Origin: JACCZX01 sp963829995
GTDB lineage: Bacteria; Pseudomonadota; Gammaproteobacteria; Burkholderiales; Burkholderiaceae_F
DNA: 64,000 bases
Direction: 5' to 3'
Assembly (NCBI GenBank): GCA_963829995.1
Contig: CAWHKW010000004.1
Span: forward strand, 124,001 to 188,000
Made by a program: the position numbers and the translations under genes
Shown: positions 27,216-35,031 of the stretch, piece by piece
How positions within the stretch are numbered: the stretch's first letter is position 1
Layout of the letters: each line of letters starts with the position of its first letter
Notes under the pieces: generated by a model
What the model was told of the DNA's origin: nothing
Databases searched by the model: none
Seen by the model: the letters and a program-made list of their open reading frames with translations, nothing else

Positions 27216-27821
27216 CTAACTACCTTCCGAACTCTTCTTGGGCTTGCGCGCCGGCTTGCTCGCCGCTTCCTTGGCCGGTGCTTCCTTAGCCGGCGCCTTC
27301 CTGACCGCTTCGAGTGCAGACTTCTTCGTCGCAATCTTTGCCGCCCTCTCGGCGGCCTTCTTGGTCGGCTTGGTGTCTGCAGCCGGCTCGTCCACTAACG
27401 AGCCGCCGGCCGCTTCTATCGCCGCTTTCGCGCCCTTCGTGACACCGAGGCCGCGCACGCTGACCTTGGTCGACAGCTCGCCCGACTTCACGATGCGTGC
27501 ATCGAGCGCCATCGCTGAAACAATTCCTGCCTGCTTCAACACGCTTAGATCCACCTCCGCAAGCCCCAGCCTTTGCAAATCACTCAGCCGCACCACATCG
27601 ACGTAACGGCGCGAGCGCGACGTAAAGCCCCGCTTCGGCAGCCGGCGATGCAACGGCATCTGACCGCCCTCGAAGCCGACTTTGTGAAATCCACCAGCGC
27701 GCGACTTCTGGCCCTTGTGACCGCGGCCCGCGGTCTTGCCCCAGCCCGAGCCGATGCCGCGCCCAACGCGATGACGCGCACTCTTGCTGCCGGCGCTGGG
27801 TTTCAGATTATTCAGACGCAT
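27216..27821 (-). CDS. rplO: 50S ribosomal protein L15 with an Ala/Lys-rich tail
   Basis: L15 is a late-assembly protein of the 50S interior. Residues 1-145 are standard, with the glycine/arginine-rich start (G-R-G-I-G-S-G-W-G-K-T-A-G-R-G-H-K-G-Q) and the E-G-G-Q-M-P-L-H-R-R-L-P-K motif. The protein continues to 201 residues, about 57 more than E. coli L15, as a low-complexity tail with repeated A-P-A-K-E-A units and many lysines. The tail is in frame with a normal stop and secY follows 8 nt later, so it looks genuine. Its role is unknown. Confidence 0.95.
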   Translation of the reverse strand: MRLNNLKPSAGSKSARHRVGRGIGSGWGKTAGRGHKGQKSRAGGFHKVGFEGGQMPLHRRLPKRGFTSRSRRYVDVVRLSDLQRLGLAEVDLSVLKQAGIVSAMALDARIVKSGELSTKVSVRGLGVTKGAKAAIEAAGGSLVDEPAADTKPTKKAAERAAKIATKKSALEAVRKAPAKEAPAKEAASKPARKPKKSSEGS

Positions 27822-28000
27822 CAGACGACCTTCACCAGAAACGCGACGCTCTTGATCATCCCGCGCACCGCCGGCGTGTCTTCCAACTCCCGCGTCTGGT
27901 GCATGCGCCGCAGCCCAAGTCCACGCACCGTTGCCTGGTGCGCCACGTTGGCCGAAATCGCGCTTTTGACGAGTTTTACTTTGACAGTCTTGCTAGCCAT
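27821..28000 (-). CDS. rpmD: 50S ribosomal protein L30
   Basis: A 59-residue protein between rpsE and rplO, read M-A-S-K-T-V-K-V-K-L-V-K-S to V-A-F-L-V-K-V-V. It has the L30 core G-L-G-L-R-R-M-H-Q-T-R and D-T-P-A-V-R-G-M-I. Its stop TGA overlaps the rplO start codon (ATGA), and it begins 9 nt after the rpsE stop. L30 binds 5S/23S rRNA on the large subunit. Confidence 0.94.
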   Translation of the reverse strand: MASKTVKVKLVKSAISANVAHQATVRGLGLRRMHQTRELEDTPAVRGMIKSVAFLVKVV

Positions 28001-28009
28001 TGCTATTCC

Positions 28010-28531
28010 CTAGCCCAAGATCTCTTCGACCGACTTACCGCGCTTGGCCGCAATCTCGGACGGCGTGCGCAGTTTTTCCAGCGCATTCAGCGTCGCGCGC
28101 ACCAAGTTGTACGGATTGGTCGACCCGTGCGACTTGGCAACGACGTTGCGAACTCCCATCACGTCGAACACGGCACGCATCGGTCCACCGGCAATGACTC
28201 CCGTGCCGTCGGCCGCCGGCGACAGCAGCACGCGCGATGCGCCGTGCTTGCCTTCGACCAGGTGATGCACGGTTCCGTTCTTCAACGGAATGCGGGCCAT
28301 GCCGCGCCGCGCGCGCTCCATCGCTTTCTGGACGGCCACCGGCACTTCACGCGACTTGCCCTTGCCCATACCGATGCGGCCGTCGCCATCGCCAACCACC
28401 GTCAACGCGGCAAAGCCCAAAATGCGGCCGCCCTTGACCACCTTGGTCACGCGGTTAACGGCAATCATCTTTTCCTTGATGCCGTCGTCGCGGTCTTCGG
28501 TGTTGATACCCTTGGGTTGAAATCGTGCCAC
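28010..28531 (-). CDS. rpsE: 30S ribosomal protein S5
   Basis: A 173-residue S5, part of the mRNA entry helicase site and decoding fidelity. The double-stranded RNA-binding N-terminal domain contains V-N-R-V-T-K-V-V-K-G-G-R; this is the loop where spectinomycin-resistance changes occur in E. coli, and the lysine/glycine pattern is the unmutated one. The C-terminal domain has G-V-I-A-G-G-P-M-R-A-V. Confidence 0.98.
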   Translation of the reverse strand: MARFQPKGINTEDRDDGIKEKMIAVNRVTKVVKGGRILGFAALTVVGDGDGRIGMGKGKSREVPVAVQKAMERARRGMARIPLKNGTVHHLVEGKHGASRVLLSPAADGTGVIAGGPMRAVFDVMGVRNVVAKSHGSTNPYNLVRATLNALEKLRTPSEIAAKRGKSVEEILG

Positions 28532-28548
28532 GTTGTTTCCCTGCCTTC

Positions 28549-28911
28549 CTAGAACTTCAGGCCGGCCTCGCGGGCGGCTTCGGCCAGCGCTTTGACGCGG
28601 CCATGGAATCGATAACCAGCGCGATCGAACGCGACGCTTTCAACGCCCGCGGCCTTCGCCTTCTCGGCCAGACGCGTTCCGACAAGCTTGGCAGCGTTGA
28701 CGTTGCCGCCCTTACCCTTCGCCGCCAGCTGACTGCGCACTTCGGCTTCGAGCGTCGACGCCGAGCACAGCACCTTGCCGTCAGCACCCGAAATGACGCT
28801 CGCGTAGATATGCGAGTTGGTCCGGCTCACCGTCAAACGGTCGGCCTTCTGCAACCCGATGCGTACGCGTGTTGCACGTGACCGGCGTAAACGAGATTCT
28901 TTTTTCTGCAT
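28549..28911 (-). CDS. rplR: 50S ribosomal protein L18
   Basis: A 120-residue 5S rRNA-binding protein of the central protuberance. It opens M-Q-K-K-E-S-R-L-R-R-S-R-A-T-R and ends F-D-R-A-G-Y-R-F-H-G-R-V-K-A-L-A-E-A-A-R-E-A-G-L-K-F. The frame is open to 28986, but the ATG pair at 28914/28911 is the family start; which of the two is used cannot be told. Confidence 0.97.
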   Translation of the reverse strand: MQKKESRLRRSRATRVRIGLQKADRLTVSRTNSHIYASVISGADGKVLCSASTLEAEVRSQLAAKGKGGNVNAAKLVGTRLAEKAKAAGVESVAFDRAGYRFHGRVKALAEAAREAGLKF

Positions 28912-28933
28912 CATGATGTGTGAGTCTCGCGCT

Positions 28934-29467
28934 TTACTTTTTCTTGGTCTCTTTGATGATGACCGTTTCACCGACGTACCGCACACCCTTGCCCTTGTAA
29001 GGCTCGGGTGGCTTGTAACCGCGCACTTCGGCAGCGACCTGCCCGACTTTTTGCTTGTCCGAACCCTTGATGACTATTTCGGTCTGCGTCGGGGTTTCAC
29101 ACTTCACGCCGGCCGGCATCCGATGCACGACCGGATGCGAAAAGCCGAGCGACAAGTTGAGCTTGTCGCCCTGGGCTTGTGCGCGATATCCGACGCCCAC
29201 CAACGCGAGCCGGCGCTCGAAGCCTTTCGATACGCCGTGCACCATGCCCGCCACCAGCGCACGCATCGTGCCACTCATCGCACGCGCTTCGCGCGACTCG
29301 TCACCGGCCACAAAGCTGACTTCGCCGTTGGCAACGCTGATGTTTACGTTGCCAGCCTTCGACTGCTTCAAGGTCCCAAGCGGTCCCTTGACCGTGATTT
29401 CGTCGGCAGCCACTTGAACGTCGACACCCTTGTCGACCATTACCGGAACTCTTGCGATTCGAGACAT
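28934..29467 (-). CDS. rplF: 50S ribosomal protein L6
   Basis: A 177-residue two-domain protein near the GTPase-associated centre. It opens M-S-R-I-A-R-V-P-V and carries the C-terminal motif E-P-Y-K-G-K-G-V-R-Y, the family signature. Length matches E. coli L6. It lies 10 nt after rpsH. Confidence 0.98.
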   Translation of the reverse strand: MSRIARVPVMVDKGVDVQVAADEITVKGPLGTLKQSKAGNVNISVANGEVSFVAGDESREARAMSGTMRALVAGMVHGVSKGFERRLALVGVGYRAQAQGDKLNLSLGFSHPVVHRMPAGVKCETPTQTEIVIKGSDKQKVGQVAAEVRGYKPPEPYKGKGVRYVGETVIIKETKKK

Positions 29468-29477
29468 AGCTTTCTCT

Positions 29478-29894
29478 CTAGGCCACGTAGCAGATCACTT
29501 CGCCGCCAACGCCCTCGGTGCGCGCTTTACGATCGGTCATGACGCCGCGCGATGTCGATACGATCGCCACTCCCAGACCGTTCATCACCTGCGGAATGTC
29601 GCCGCGGCCTTTGTAGATCCGCAAGCCCGGACGCGACACACGCTCCAGACGCTCGATGACAGGTCGCCCCGCGTAGTACTTCAACCCGATGCGAAGCTCG
29701 GGTTTAGGCGCGTTGCGGCCGCCGGCGGCACCGCCATTCAACACTTCAAAGCCGTCGATGTAGCCTTCGTCCTTCAACACCTCGGCGATCGCCACCTTCA
29801 GCTTCGAAGCCGGCATCGTTACATCGACTTTTTCGACGCCTTGCGCATTGCGAATGCGGGTCAGCATGTCGGCGATCGGATCACTCATACTCAT
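29478..29894 (-). CDS. rpsH: 30S ribosomal protein S8
   Basis: A 138-residue primary 16S-binding protein, about 8 residues longer than in E. coli because of a Gly/Ala insert (G-G-A-A-G-G-R-N). It opens M-S-M-S-D-P-I-A-D-M-L-T-R-I and ends G-G-E-V-I-C-Y-V-A. The ATG at 29894 has GGGAG eight nt upstream. In E. coli S8 represses the spc operon at rplE; no such site was identified here. Confidence 0.98.
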   Translation of the reverse strand: MSMSDPIADMLTRIRNAQGVEKVDVTMPASKLKVAIAEVLKDEGYIDGFEVLNGGAAGGRNAPKPELRIGLKYYAGRPVIERLERVSRPGLRIYKGRGDIPQVMNGLGVAIVSTSRGVMTDRKARTEGVGGEVICYVA

Positions 29895-29908
29895 CGTCGA
29901 TCTCCCGC

Positions 29909-30214
29909 TTACCAGCTGGCCTTGACCAGGCCAGGTATGTCGCCGCGCATCGCCGCTTCGCGAATCTTCGCGCGCGCCAATCCGAACTTGCGAAACGTTC
30001 CACGCGGGCGGCCCGTCATTTCGCAGCGGTTGCGCAACCGCGTGGGACTCGCGTTGCGCGGCAGCGCCTGCAACTGCTTCATCGCGTCCATTCGGTCTTC
30101 CATCGAACGCGTCTGGTCACCGATGACCGTTTTGAGCTCGGCGCGCTTGGCAGCGAACTTCTTGACCGTTGCGACGCGCTTGGCTGCGCGATTTACCAAT
30201 GAGAGTTTGGCCAA
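29909..30214 (-). CDS. rpsN: 30S ribosomal protein S14
   Basis: A 101-residue S14 of the long, zinc-free (C-) type; the paired CxxC motifs of the short type are absent. It shows N-R-C-E-M-T-G-R-P-R-G-T-F-R-K-F-G-L-A-R and ends G-L-V-K-A-S-W. S14 joins the 30S head late in assembly, beside S3 and S10. Confidence 0.98.
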   Translation of the reverse strand: MAKLSLVNRAAKRVATVKKFAAKRAELKTVIGDQTRSMEDRMDAMKQLQALPRNASPTRLRNRCEMTGRPRGTFRKFGLARAKIREAAMRGDIPGLVKASW

Positions 30215-30224
30215 TTAAGGACCC

Positions 30225-30764
30225 CTAGTTTCTGAACGGAAAGCGGAACGCGGCCAGTAGCGCCTTGGCTTCGTCGTCCGTCTTTGCCGTGGTGGTAATG
30301 CTGATATTGAGCCCCCGCAGTTTGTCGATCTTGTCGTACTCGATCTCGGGGAAAATGATCTGTTCCTTGATGCCTATGTTGTAGTTGCCGCGGCCATCGA
30401 ATGCCCGGCCCGATACGCCGCGGAAATCCCGCACGCGCGGAAATGCGACCGTGACCAGCCGATCCAGGAACTCATACATCTTCTGGCCGCGCAACGTGAC
30501 CATCGTGCCAATCGCCAGATTCTCACGAATCTTGAAATTTGCGATCGCCTTGCGCGACTTTGTGACCACCGGCTTCTGACCCGCGATCTTGGTCAGGTCG
30601 GCCACTGCTGTATCGATGTTCTTCTTGTCGTTAACCGCGTCGCCAACGCCCATGTTCAGCGTTATCTTCGTGATGCGAGGCACTTCCATCACACTCTTGT
30701 AGCCGAACTTCTGTACGAGCTCCGGCACAACCTTCTCGCGGTATTGGTCATGCAAACGCGCCAT
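30225..30764 (-). CDS. rplE: 50S ribosomal protein L5
   Basis: A 179-residue 5S rRNA-binding protein of the central protuberance that contacts P-site tRNA. It opens M-A-R-L-H-D-Q-Y-R-E-K-V-V-P-E-L and has I-T-L-N-M-G-V-G-D-A and F-P-E-I-E-Y-D-K-I-D. Two ATGs overlap the rplX stop; the one at 30764 gives the family start. Confidence 0.98.
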   Translation of the reverse strand: MARLHDQYREKVVPELVQKFGYKSVMEVPRITKITLNMGVGDAVNDKKNIDTAVADLTKIAGQKPVVTKSRKAIANFKIRENLAIGTMVTLRGQKMYEFLDRLVTVAFPRVRDFRGVSGRAFDGRGNYNIGIKEQIIFPEIEYDKIDKLRGLNISITTTAKTDDEAKALLAAFRFPFRN

Positions 30765-31153
30765 CATTCGCCTCCAGCCGCTTTCTTCTTGGCCTGTTTG
30801 GCCGACTTACCCGCCGTCTTCGCGGGCTTGCCCGCGCTCGACTGACCGACAAGATTGCCGTTGCCCTTGAAGACACGCACACGCTTGCCGTCTGCTTCCT
30901 TGATCTGAATCCGGCCGCCTTTGCCAGTGGCCGGATCGAACAACATAACGTTGCTGCGATCGACCGACATCGTCTTGTCGGCGATGCCGCCGGTCACGTT
31001 CTTCATCGGGTTCGGGCGCGTATGTTTCTTGACGACGTTGACGCCTTCGACCATCACGCGCGAAGCGCCGACGAGCGTCAACACGACGCCGCGCTTGCCT
31101 TTGTCTTTGCCGGTGATGACGATGACTTCGTCGCCCTTACGAATTCGTTCCAT
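30764..31153 (-). CDS. rplX: 50S ribosomal protein L24 with a basic tail
   Basis: L24 is an assembly initiator at the tunnel exit. Residues 1-99 contain the KOW motif (K-G-D-E-V-I-V-I-T-G-K-D-K-G-K-R-G) and the usual H-T-R-P-N-P. Residues 100-129 are a Lys/Ala/Gly tail absent from the roughly 104-residue E. coli protein. The frame opens at a GTG at 31165, but ATG 31153 (M-E-R-I-R-K-G-D) is the family start. Confidence 0.96.
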   Translation of the reverse strand: MERIRKGDEVIVITGKDKGKRGVVLTLVGASRVMVEGVNVVKKHTRPNPMKNVTGGIADKTMSVDRSNVMLFDPATGKGGRIQIKEADGKRVRVFKGNGNLVGQSSAGKPAKTAGKSAKQAKKKAAGGE

Positions 31154-31172
31154 CTGTGTTCCCACTAATCCT

Positions 31173-31541
31173 CTACAGAACTTCCGGCGCCAGCGACACG
31201 ATTTTCATGAAGCGCTCGGTTCGCAGCTCGCGCGTCACGGGCCCGAAAATGCGAGTGCCGATCGGCTCGAGCTTGGCGTTCAGCAGCACCGCCGCGTTGC
31301 CGTCAAACTTGATTGCGGACCCGTCCCCGCGCCGCAATCCCTTGGCCGTGCGCACGACGACGGCGCTGTAGACCTCGCCCTTTTTGACGCGGCCGCGCGG
31401 CGCCGCTTCCTTGATCGTGACCTTGATCACGTCCCCAATGCCGGCATAGCGGCGCTTGGACCCACCCAACACTTTGATGCACATGACTGACCGTGCGCCC
31501 GTGTTGTCGGCGACGTCGAGCATCGATTGCATTTGAATCAT
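31173..31541 (-). CDS. rplN: 50S ribosomal protein L14
   Basis: A 122-residue L14, part of intersubunit bridges on the 50S face. It opens M-I-Q-M-Q-S-M-L-D-V-A-D-N-T-G-A and has the usual G-T-R-I-F-G-P-V-T-R-E-L-R. Length equals E. coli L14. A 164-nt spacer with its own promoter candidate precedes it. Confidence 0.98.
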   Translation of the reverse strand: MIQMQSMLDVADNTGARSVMCIKVLGGSKRRYAGIGDVIKVTIKEAAPRGRVKKGEVYSAVVVRTAKGLRRGDGSAIKFDGNAAVLLNAKLEPIGTRIFGPVTRELRTERFMKIVSLAPEVL

Positions 31542-31705
31542 TTTTGTTGCCGCCGCTAGTTGCCTAACTTTCCCAACTTGACCCGCATTTGGTATCGATG
31601 CGATCAGTCTTGGGTCCCGTTCGGGACGCTTTGTACTTCTAATGCTTCGCCTCTTAGAAGCGAAGCCCGTAATTATATCGGACGGCGTGCTTAGCGCCGC
31701 AACTT
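31542..31705 (-). promoter_or_regulatory. rpsQ-rplN spacer with internal promoter and hairpins
   Basis: This is one of the longest spacers in the S10-spc cluster. A perfect TATAAT lies on the minus strand at 31677-31672, with a weak TTGCGG 19 nt upstream. Downstream are a stem built from CTTCGC/GCGAAG (about 31640-31665) and GTCCCG/CGGGAC (about 31605-31620). This fits a secondary promoter at the S10/spc boundary, where E. coli has the spc promoter. Confidence 0.5.
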
Positions 31706-31987
31706 CTAAAAAACAATCGCTTCCTTCACCACGCGCGTCACCGTCCAGGTCTTGGTACGCGAGATCGGGCGCGACGCGGCTATTTCGACCACGTCACCCT
31801 CGTTAACGGCGTCGGTTTCGTCATGCGCGTGATACTTGTTCGATTTGACGATGTACTTGCCGTAAATCGGGTGTTTTTGACGCCGCTCAACCAGCACCGT
31901 CACGGTTTTCGTCATCTTGTTGCTGACCACCTTGCCCACCAGTGTGTGCTGCAGCGACTTTTGCTCTGTTGCGTTCTGTACGATCAT
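31706..31987 (-). CDS. rpsQ: 30S ribosomal protein S17
   Basis: A 93-residue OB-fold protein binding 16S rRNA in the body. Conserved stretches are L-V-G-K-V-V-S-N-K-M-T-K-T-V-T-V and H-D-E-T-D-A-V-N-E-G-D-V-V-E-I. Its start overlaps the rpmC stop (ATGA), and the first 13 residues are a short extra N-terminal segment. Confidence 0.97.
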   Translation of the reverse strand: MIVQNATEQKSLQHTLVGKVVSNKMTKTVTVLVERRQKHPIYGKYIVKSNKYHAHDETDAVNEGDVVEIAASRPISRTKTWTVTRVVKEAIVF

Positions 31988-32178
31988 TTAACGGCGGCCT
32001 TTTGCCCGAGCACGGTACGCACGCGAGCAATGTCACGCTTCGTCCGACGCAGCTGGCTCGTATTGGTTAACTGTTGCGTCGCGTGCTGCATCCGCAACGA
32101 AAAATGCGCCTTCTGCAACTCCTGCAGCTCCTTCAGCAGCGCGTCAGCATCCTTTTCGCGCATCTCTTTGACCTTCAT
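31984..32178 (-). CDS. rpmC: 50S ribosomal protein L29
   Basis: A 64-residue two-helix protein beside the tunnel exit, near L23. It has L-L-K-E-L-Q-E-L-Q-K-A-H-F-S-L-R-M-Q and the R-T-K-R-D-I-A-R-V-R-T-V-L family signature. It follows rplP by 8 nt and overlaps rpsQ. Confidence 0.97.
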   Translation of the reverse strand: MKVKEMREKDADALLKELQELQKAHFSLRMQHATQQLTNTSQLRRTKRDIARVRTVLGQKAAVK

Positions 32179-32186
32179 CGGATCCC

Positions 32187-32603
32187 CTATTGCCCGAGCT
32201 GACGTACGACGAAGGTCGTCTTCAGCGGCAGCTTGGCAGCGGCCAACGCAAACGCCTCGCGCGCCAATATTTCGTTCACGCCGTCGAGCTCGTACACCAC
32301 GCTACCGGGCTTGACCTCCGCGACCCAGTACTCTGGGTTGCCCTTGCCGTTGCCCATCCGCACCTCGGCGGGCTTTTGCGAAATCGGCTTGTCCGGAAAC
32401 ACACGAATCCAAACCCGGCCGCCGCGCTTGATATGGCGGCTGATCGCGCGGCGAGCCGCTTCGATCTGCCGCGCAGTCAGGCGACCGCGCTCAGTGACTT
32501 TCAGTCCGAACTCACCGAATGACACGTGCGCACCGCGCAGTGCCAGGCCGCGATTTCGGCCTTTCTGTTCCTTGCGGTATTTGCGTCGAGCGGGTTGCAA
32601 CAT
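32187..32603 (-). CDS. rplP: 50S ribosomal protein L16
   Basis: A 138-residue protein at the A-site side of the 50S subunit. It opens M-L-Q-P-A-R-R-K-Y-R-K-E-Q-K-G-R-N-R-G and has R-V-W-I-R-V-F-P-D-K-P and the R-M-G-N-G-K-G signature. Its ATG overlaps the rpsC stop by 1 nt. Confidence 0.98.
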   Translation of the reverse strand: MLQPARRKYRKEQKGRNRGLALRGAHVSFGEFGLKVTERGRLTARQIEAARRAISRHIKRGGRVWIRVFPDKPISQKPAEVRMGNGKGNPEYWVAEVKPGSVVYELDGVNEILAREAFALAAAKLPLKTTFVVRQLGQ

Positions 32604-33532
32604 TATTTGTCTCCGCCGGTGCCATCGGGCGCTTTGCCAACGGTTTTCCGCACGCGTTTGATGACGGGCTTGGCAGGCGCCGTCGGCTTCGGCAGTTCCG
32701 GCGGCGTCGCGGCGGCGTTGGTCGGATCGGCGGCCTTGCGCGCACGCTTGCTCGGCGGCCTGCTCGCTGGCGGACGATCACCAGCGGGTCGATCGCTCGG
32801 CGGTCGGTCACCGGCCGGCCTGTCACTTCCCCGATCGCGGCGCGGGCGGCGATCCTCACGCTCCGGCGCAGGCACTGCATCGGTCGCGCCCGGCGCTTCG
32901 TTACGGCCCAGGGTATCGCCCTTGTAGACCCACACCTTGACGCCGATCACGCCGTACGTGGTCTTCGCTTCCGAAAAACCGTAGTCGATGTCGGCACGCA
33001 ACGTATGCAGTGGCACGCGGCCCTCGCGATACCACTCGGTGCGCGCAATCTCGATGCCGTTCAAGCGGCCGGCGCTCATGATCTTGATGCCTTGTGCACC
33101 CAACCGCATCGCGTTCTGCATCGCGCGCTTCATCGCGCGCCGGAACATGATGCGTTTTTCAAGCTGCTGCGTGATCGAATCGGAAATCAACTGCGCATCG
33201 AGCTCGGGCTTGCGAATCTCTTCGATGTTCACGTGCACCGGCACGCCAAGCATTTTTTGCAAGGCGGTTTTCAGCGACTCGATGTCCTCGCCTTTTTTGC
33301 CGATGACGACACCCGGGCGCGCCGAGTAAATCGTGATGCGTGCATTTTTGGCCGGCCGCTCGATCACGATGCGCCCGACCGATGCGCTGCGAAGTCTCTT
33401 GCGCAGAAATTCGCGCACTTTCAGATCCTCGCTCAGCATCCGCGGAAACTCGGGCCCGGTTGCGAACCAGCGCGATGCCCAGTTCTTCGTGACGGGAAGC
33501 CGGAATCCGGTGGGATTGATCTTCTGACCCAT
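32603..33532 (-). CDS. rpsC: 30S ribosomal protein S3 with a long low-complexity tail
   Basis: S3 lies at the mRNA entry channel of the 30S head. Residues 1-210 are standard: M-G-Q-K-I-N-P-T-G-F, the KH domain with V-V-I-G-K-K-G-E-D-I, and the C-terminal domain to K-V-W-V-Y-K-G-D-T-L-G. About 100 further residues follow (211-309), first acidic/arginine-rich, then repeats of D-R-P-A-G-D-R-P-P, then a Pro/Lys segment ending G-T-G-G-D-K. E. coli S3 has 233 residues. The tail is in frame and ends exactly at rplP, so it is not a frameshift artefact. It is probably disordered. Confidence 0.96.
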   Translation of the reverse strand: MGQKINPTGFRLPVTKNWASRWFATGPEFPRMLSEDLKVREFLRKRLRSASVGRIVIERPAKNARITIYSARPGVVIGKKGEDIESLKTALQKMLGVPVHVNIEEIRKPELDAQLISDSITQQLEKRIMFRRAMKRAMQNAMRLGAQGIKIMSAGRLNGIEIARTEWYREGRVPLHTLRADIDYGFSEAKTTYGVIGVKVWVYKGDTLGRNEAPGATDAVPAPEREDRRPRRDRGSDRPAGDRPPSDRPAGDRPPASRPPSKRARKAADPTNAAATPPELPKPTAPAKPVIKRVRKTVGKAPDGTGGDK

Positions 33533-33540
33533 AGTGAACC

Positions 33541-33900
33541 TTACTTTTTCGCTTGCTTTTTCAGTTTGACGTCGCCGACCGTCACGAAAATGTGGCAGGT
33601 CTTCTTCGTGATCCGAGTGCCGCGCCCTTTGGCGCGCGCCGCGAAGCGGCGCAGCGACGGGCCTTGCTCGACGAAAATGCTGGTGACACGCAACTCGTCT
33701 ATATCCGCGCCATCGTTGTGCTCCGCATTCGCGATTGCCGACTCGATCGCTTTCTTGATCAGACCCGCCGCTTTTTTCTGCGTGAACGACAGAATGTTCA
33801 AAGCCTTGTCGACCGGCTTACCGCGCACCAAGTCGGCCACCAGCCTGCCCTTTTGCGCCGACAAACGCACGCCGCGTACCGATGCTGTGGTTTCCATCAT
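33541..33900 (-). CDS. rplV: 50S ribosomal protein L22
   Basis: A 119-residue protein lining the peptide exit tunnel. It shows V-R-L-S-A-Q-K-G-R-L-V-A-D-L-V-R-G-K and the long hairpin ending R-A-K-G-R-G-T-R-I-T-K-K-T, with no deletion of the kind that gives erythromycin resistance. The frame opens with a GTG at 33906; ATG at 33900 or 33897 is more likely. Confidence 0.97.
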   Translation of the reverse strand: MMETTASVRGVRLSAQKGRLVADLVRGKPVDKALNILSFTQKKAAGLIKKAIESAIANAEHNDGADIDELRVTSIFVEQGPSLRRFAARAKGRGTRITKKTCHIFVTVGDVKLKKQAKK

Positions 33901-33906
33901 CGTCAC

Positions 33907-34194
33907 CTATTGCTTCTTCGCCACGCCGGTCTTCTTGTCCGCCGCGTGGCCCTTGAACGTACGGGTCAGCGCGAACTCGCCCAGCTTGTGGCCGACCATG
34001 TTCTCGTTGATGTAGACCGGCACGTGCTGCTTGCCGTTGTGCACGGCGATTGTCAGGCCGATGAATTCGGGCAGGATCGTCGAGCGGCGCGACCAGGTCT
34101 TGATCGGCTTCTTGTCGCGCGTCGCCGCTGCCGTTTCCACCTTCGCCAACAAATGGCCGTCGACAAACGGACCCTTTTTCAATGAACGTGACAT
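33907..34194 (-). CDS. rpsS: 30S ribosomal protein S19
   Basis: A 95-residue head protein that pairs with S13 and contacts the A-site finger. It opens M-S-R-S-L-K-K-G-P-F-V-D and has the family signature M-V-G-H-K-L-G-E-F-A-L-T-R-T-F-K-G-H. It follows rplB by 9 nt. Confidence 0.98.
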   Translation of the reverse strand: MSRSLKKGPFVDGHLLAKVETAAATRDKKPIKTWSRRSTILPEFIGLTIAVHNGKQHVPVYINENMVGHKLGEFALTRTFKGHAADKKTGVAKKQ

Positions 34195-34203
34195 TCGGTT
34201 TCC

Positions 34204-35031
34204 TTACTTTCTCTTGCGCCGCTGCACGATCATCGAATCGGTGCGCTTGTTCTTGCGCGTGCGATAACCCTTGGTCAACGTGCCCCACGGGCTGACCGGA
34301 TCGCGCTTGGTGCCGGTACGGCCTTCGCCGCCGCCGTGCGGGTGATCGACCGGATTCATGGCGACTCCGCGCACCGTCGGGCGCACACCGCGCCAGCGCA
34401 TCGCCCCCGCCTTGCCGATCTGGCGCAAACTGTTTTCTTCGTTGCCGACTTCGCCGATCGTCGCGCGGCAATCGATCAGCACTCGGCGAATCTCGCCCGA
34501 GCGCAAACGTAACTGTGCATACGTGCCTTCGCGTGCGAGCAATTGCACCGACGTACCCGCGGCGCGTGCCATTTGCGCGCCCTTACCCGGCAACATTTCG
34601 ACGCAATGAATCGTCGTGCCCACCGGAACATTGCGCAGCGGCAGCGTGTTTCCGGCGCGAATCGGCGCCTCGTTACCGCTCATCAGCTGCACGCCCACTG
34701 CCACACCCTTGGGCGCGATGATGTAGCGCCGTTCGCCGTCGGCATACACCAGCAACGCAATGTGCGCCGAGCGGTTCGGATCGTATTCGAGCCGCTCCAC
34801 CTTCGCGCCGATGCCGTCTTTGTCGCGCTTGAAGTCGATCAAGCGATACGTTTGCTTGTGCCCGCCACCCTTGTGGCGGATCGTGATGCGGCCCGAGTTG
34901 TTGCGCCCCGAACCGCGGATCTTCGGCTCGGTCAACGAGGCGAGCGGCTTGCCCTTGTGCAGATGCGCGCTGACAACCTTGACGACGCCGCGGCGGCCGG
35001 CTGAAGTAGGTTTGACTTTGACGAGTGCCAT
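34204..35031 (-). CDS. rplB: 50S ribosomal protein L2
   Basis: A 275-residue primary 23S-binding protein close to the peptidyl transferase centre. It has the SH3-like and OB domains and the family signature around V-A-M-N-P-V-D-H-P-H-G-G-G-E-G-R-T, including the conserved histidine. Its ATG overlaps the rplW stop by 1 nt. Confidence 0.98.
   Translation of the reverse strand: MALVKVKPTSAGRRGVVKVVSAHLHKGKPLASLTEPKIRGSGRNNSGRITIRHKGGGHKQTYRLIDFKRDKDGIGAKVERLEYDPNRSAHIALLVYADGERRYIIAPKGVAVGVQLMSGNEAPIRAGNTLPLRNVPVGTTIHCVEMLPGKGAQMARAAGTSVQLLAREGTYAQLRLRSGEIRRVLIDCRATIGEVGNEENSLRQIGKAGAMRWRGVRPTVRGVAMNPVDHPHGGGEGRTGTKRDPVSPWGTLTKGYRTRKNKRTDSMIVQRRKRK

Noticed and set aside
32603..32900. S3 tail as a frameshift or misassembly
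   Set aside because: The tail stays in the rpsC frame and ends exactly at the rplP start with the usual 1-nt overlap, so it is part of the gene.
32519..34015. 498-codon plus-strand frame across rpsC, rplV and rpsS
   Set aside because: It crosses several conserved ribosomal genes on the other strand. The low-complexity S3 tail makes stop codons rare in the antisense direction.
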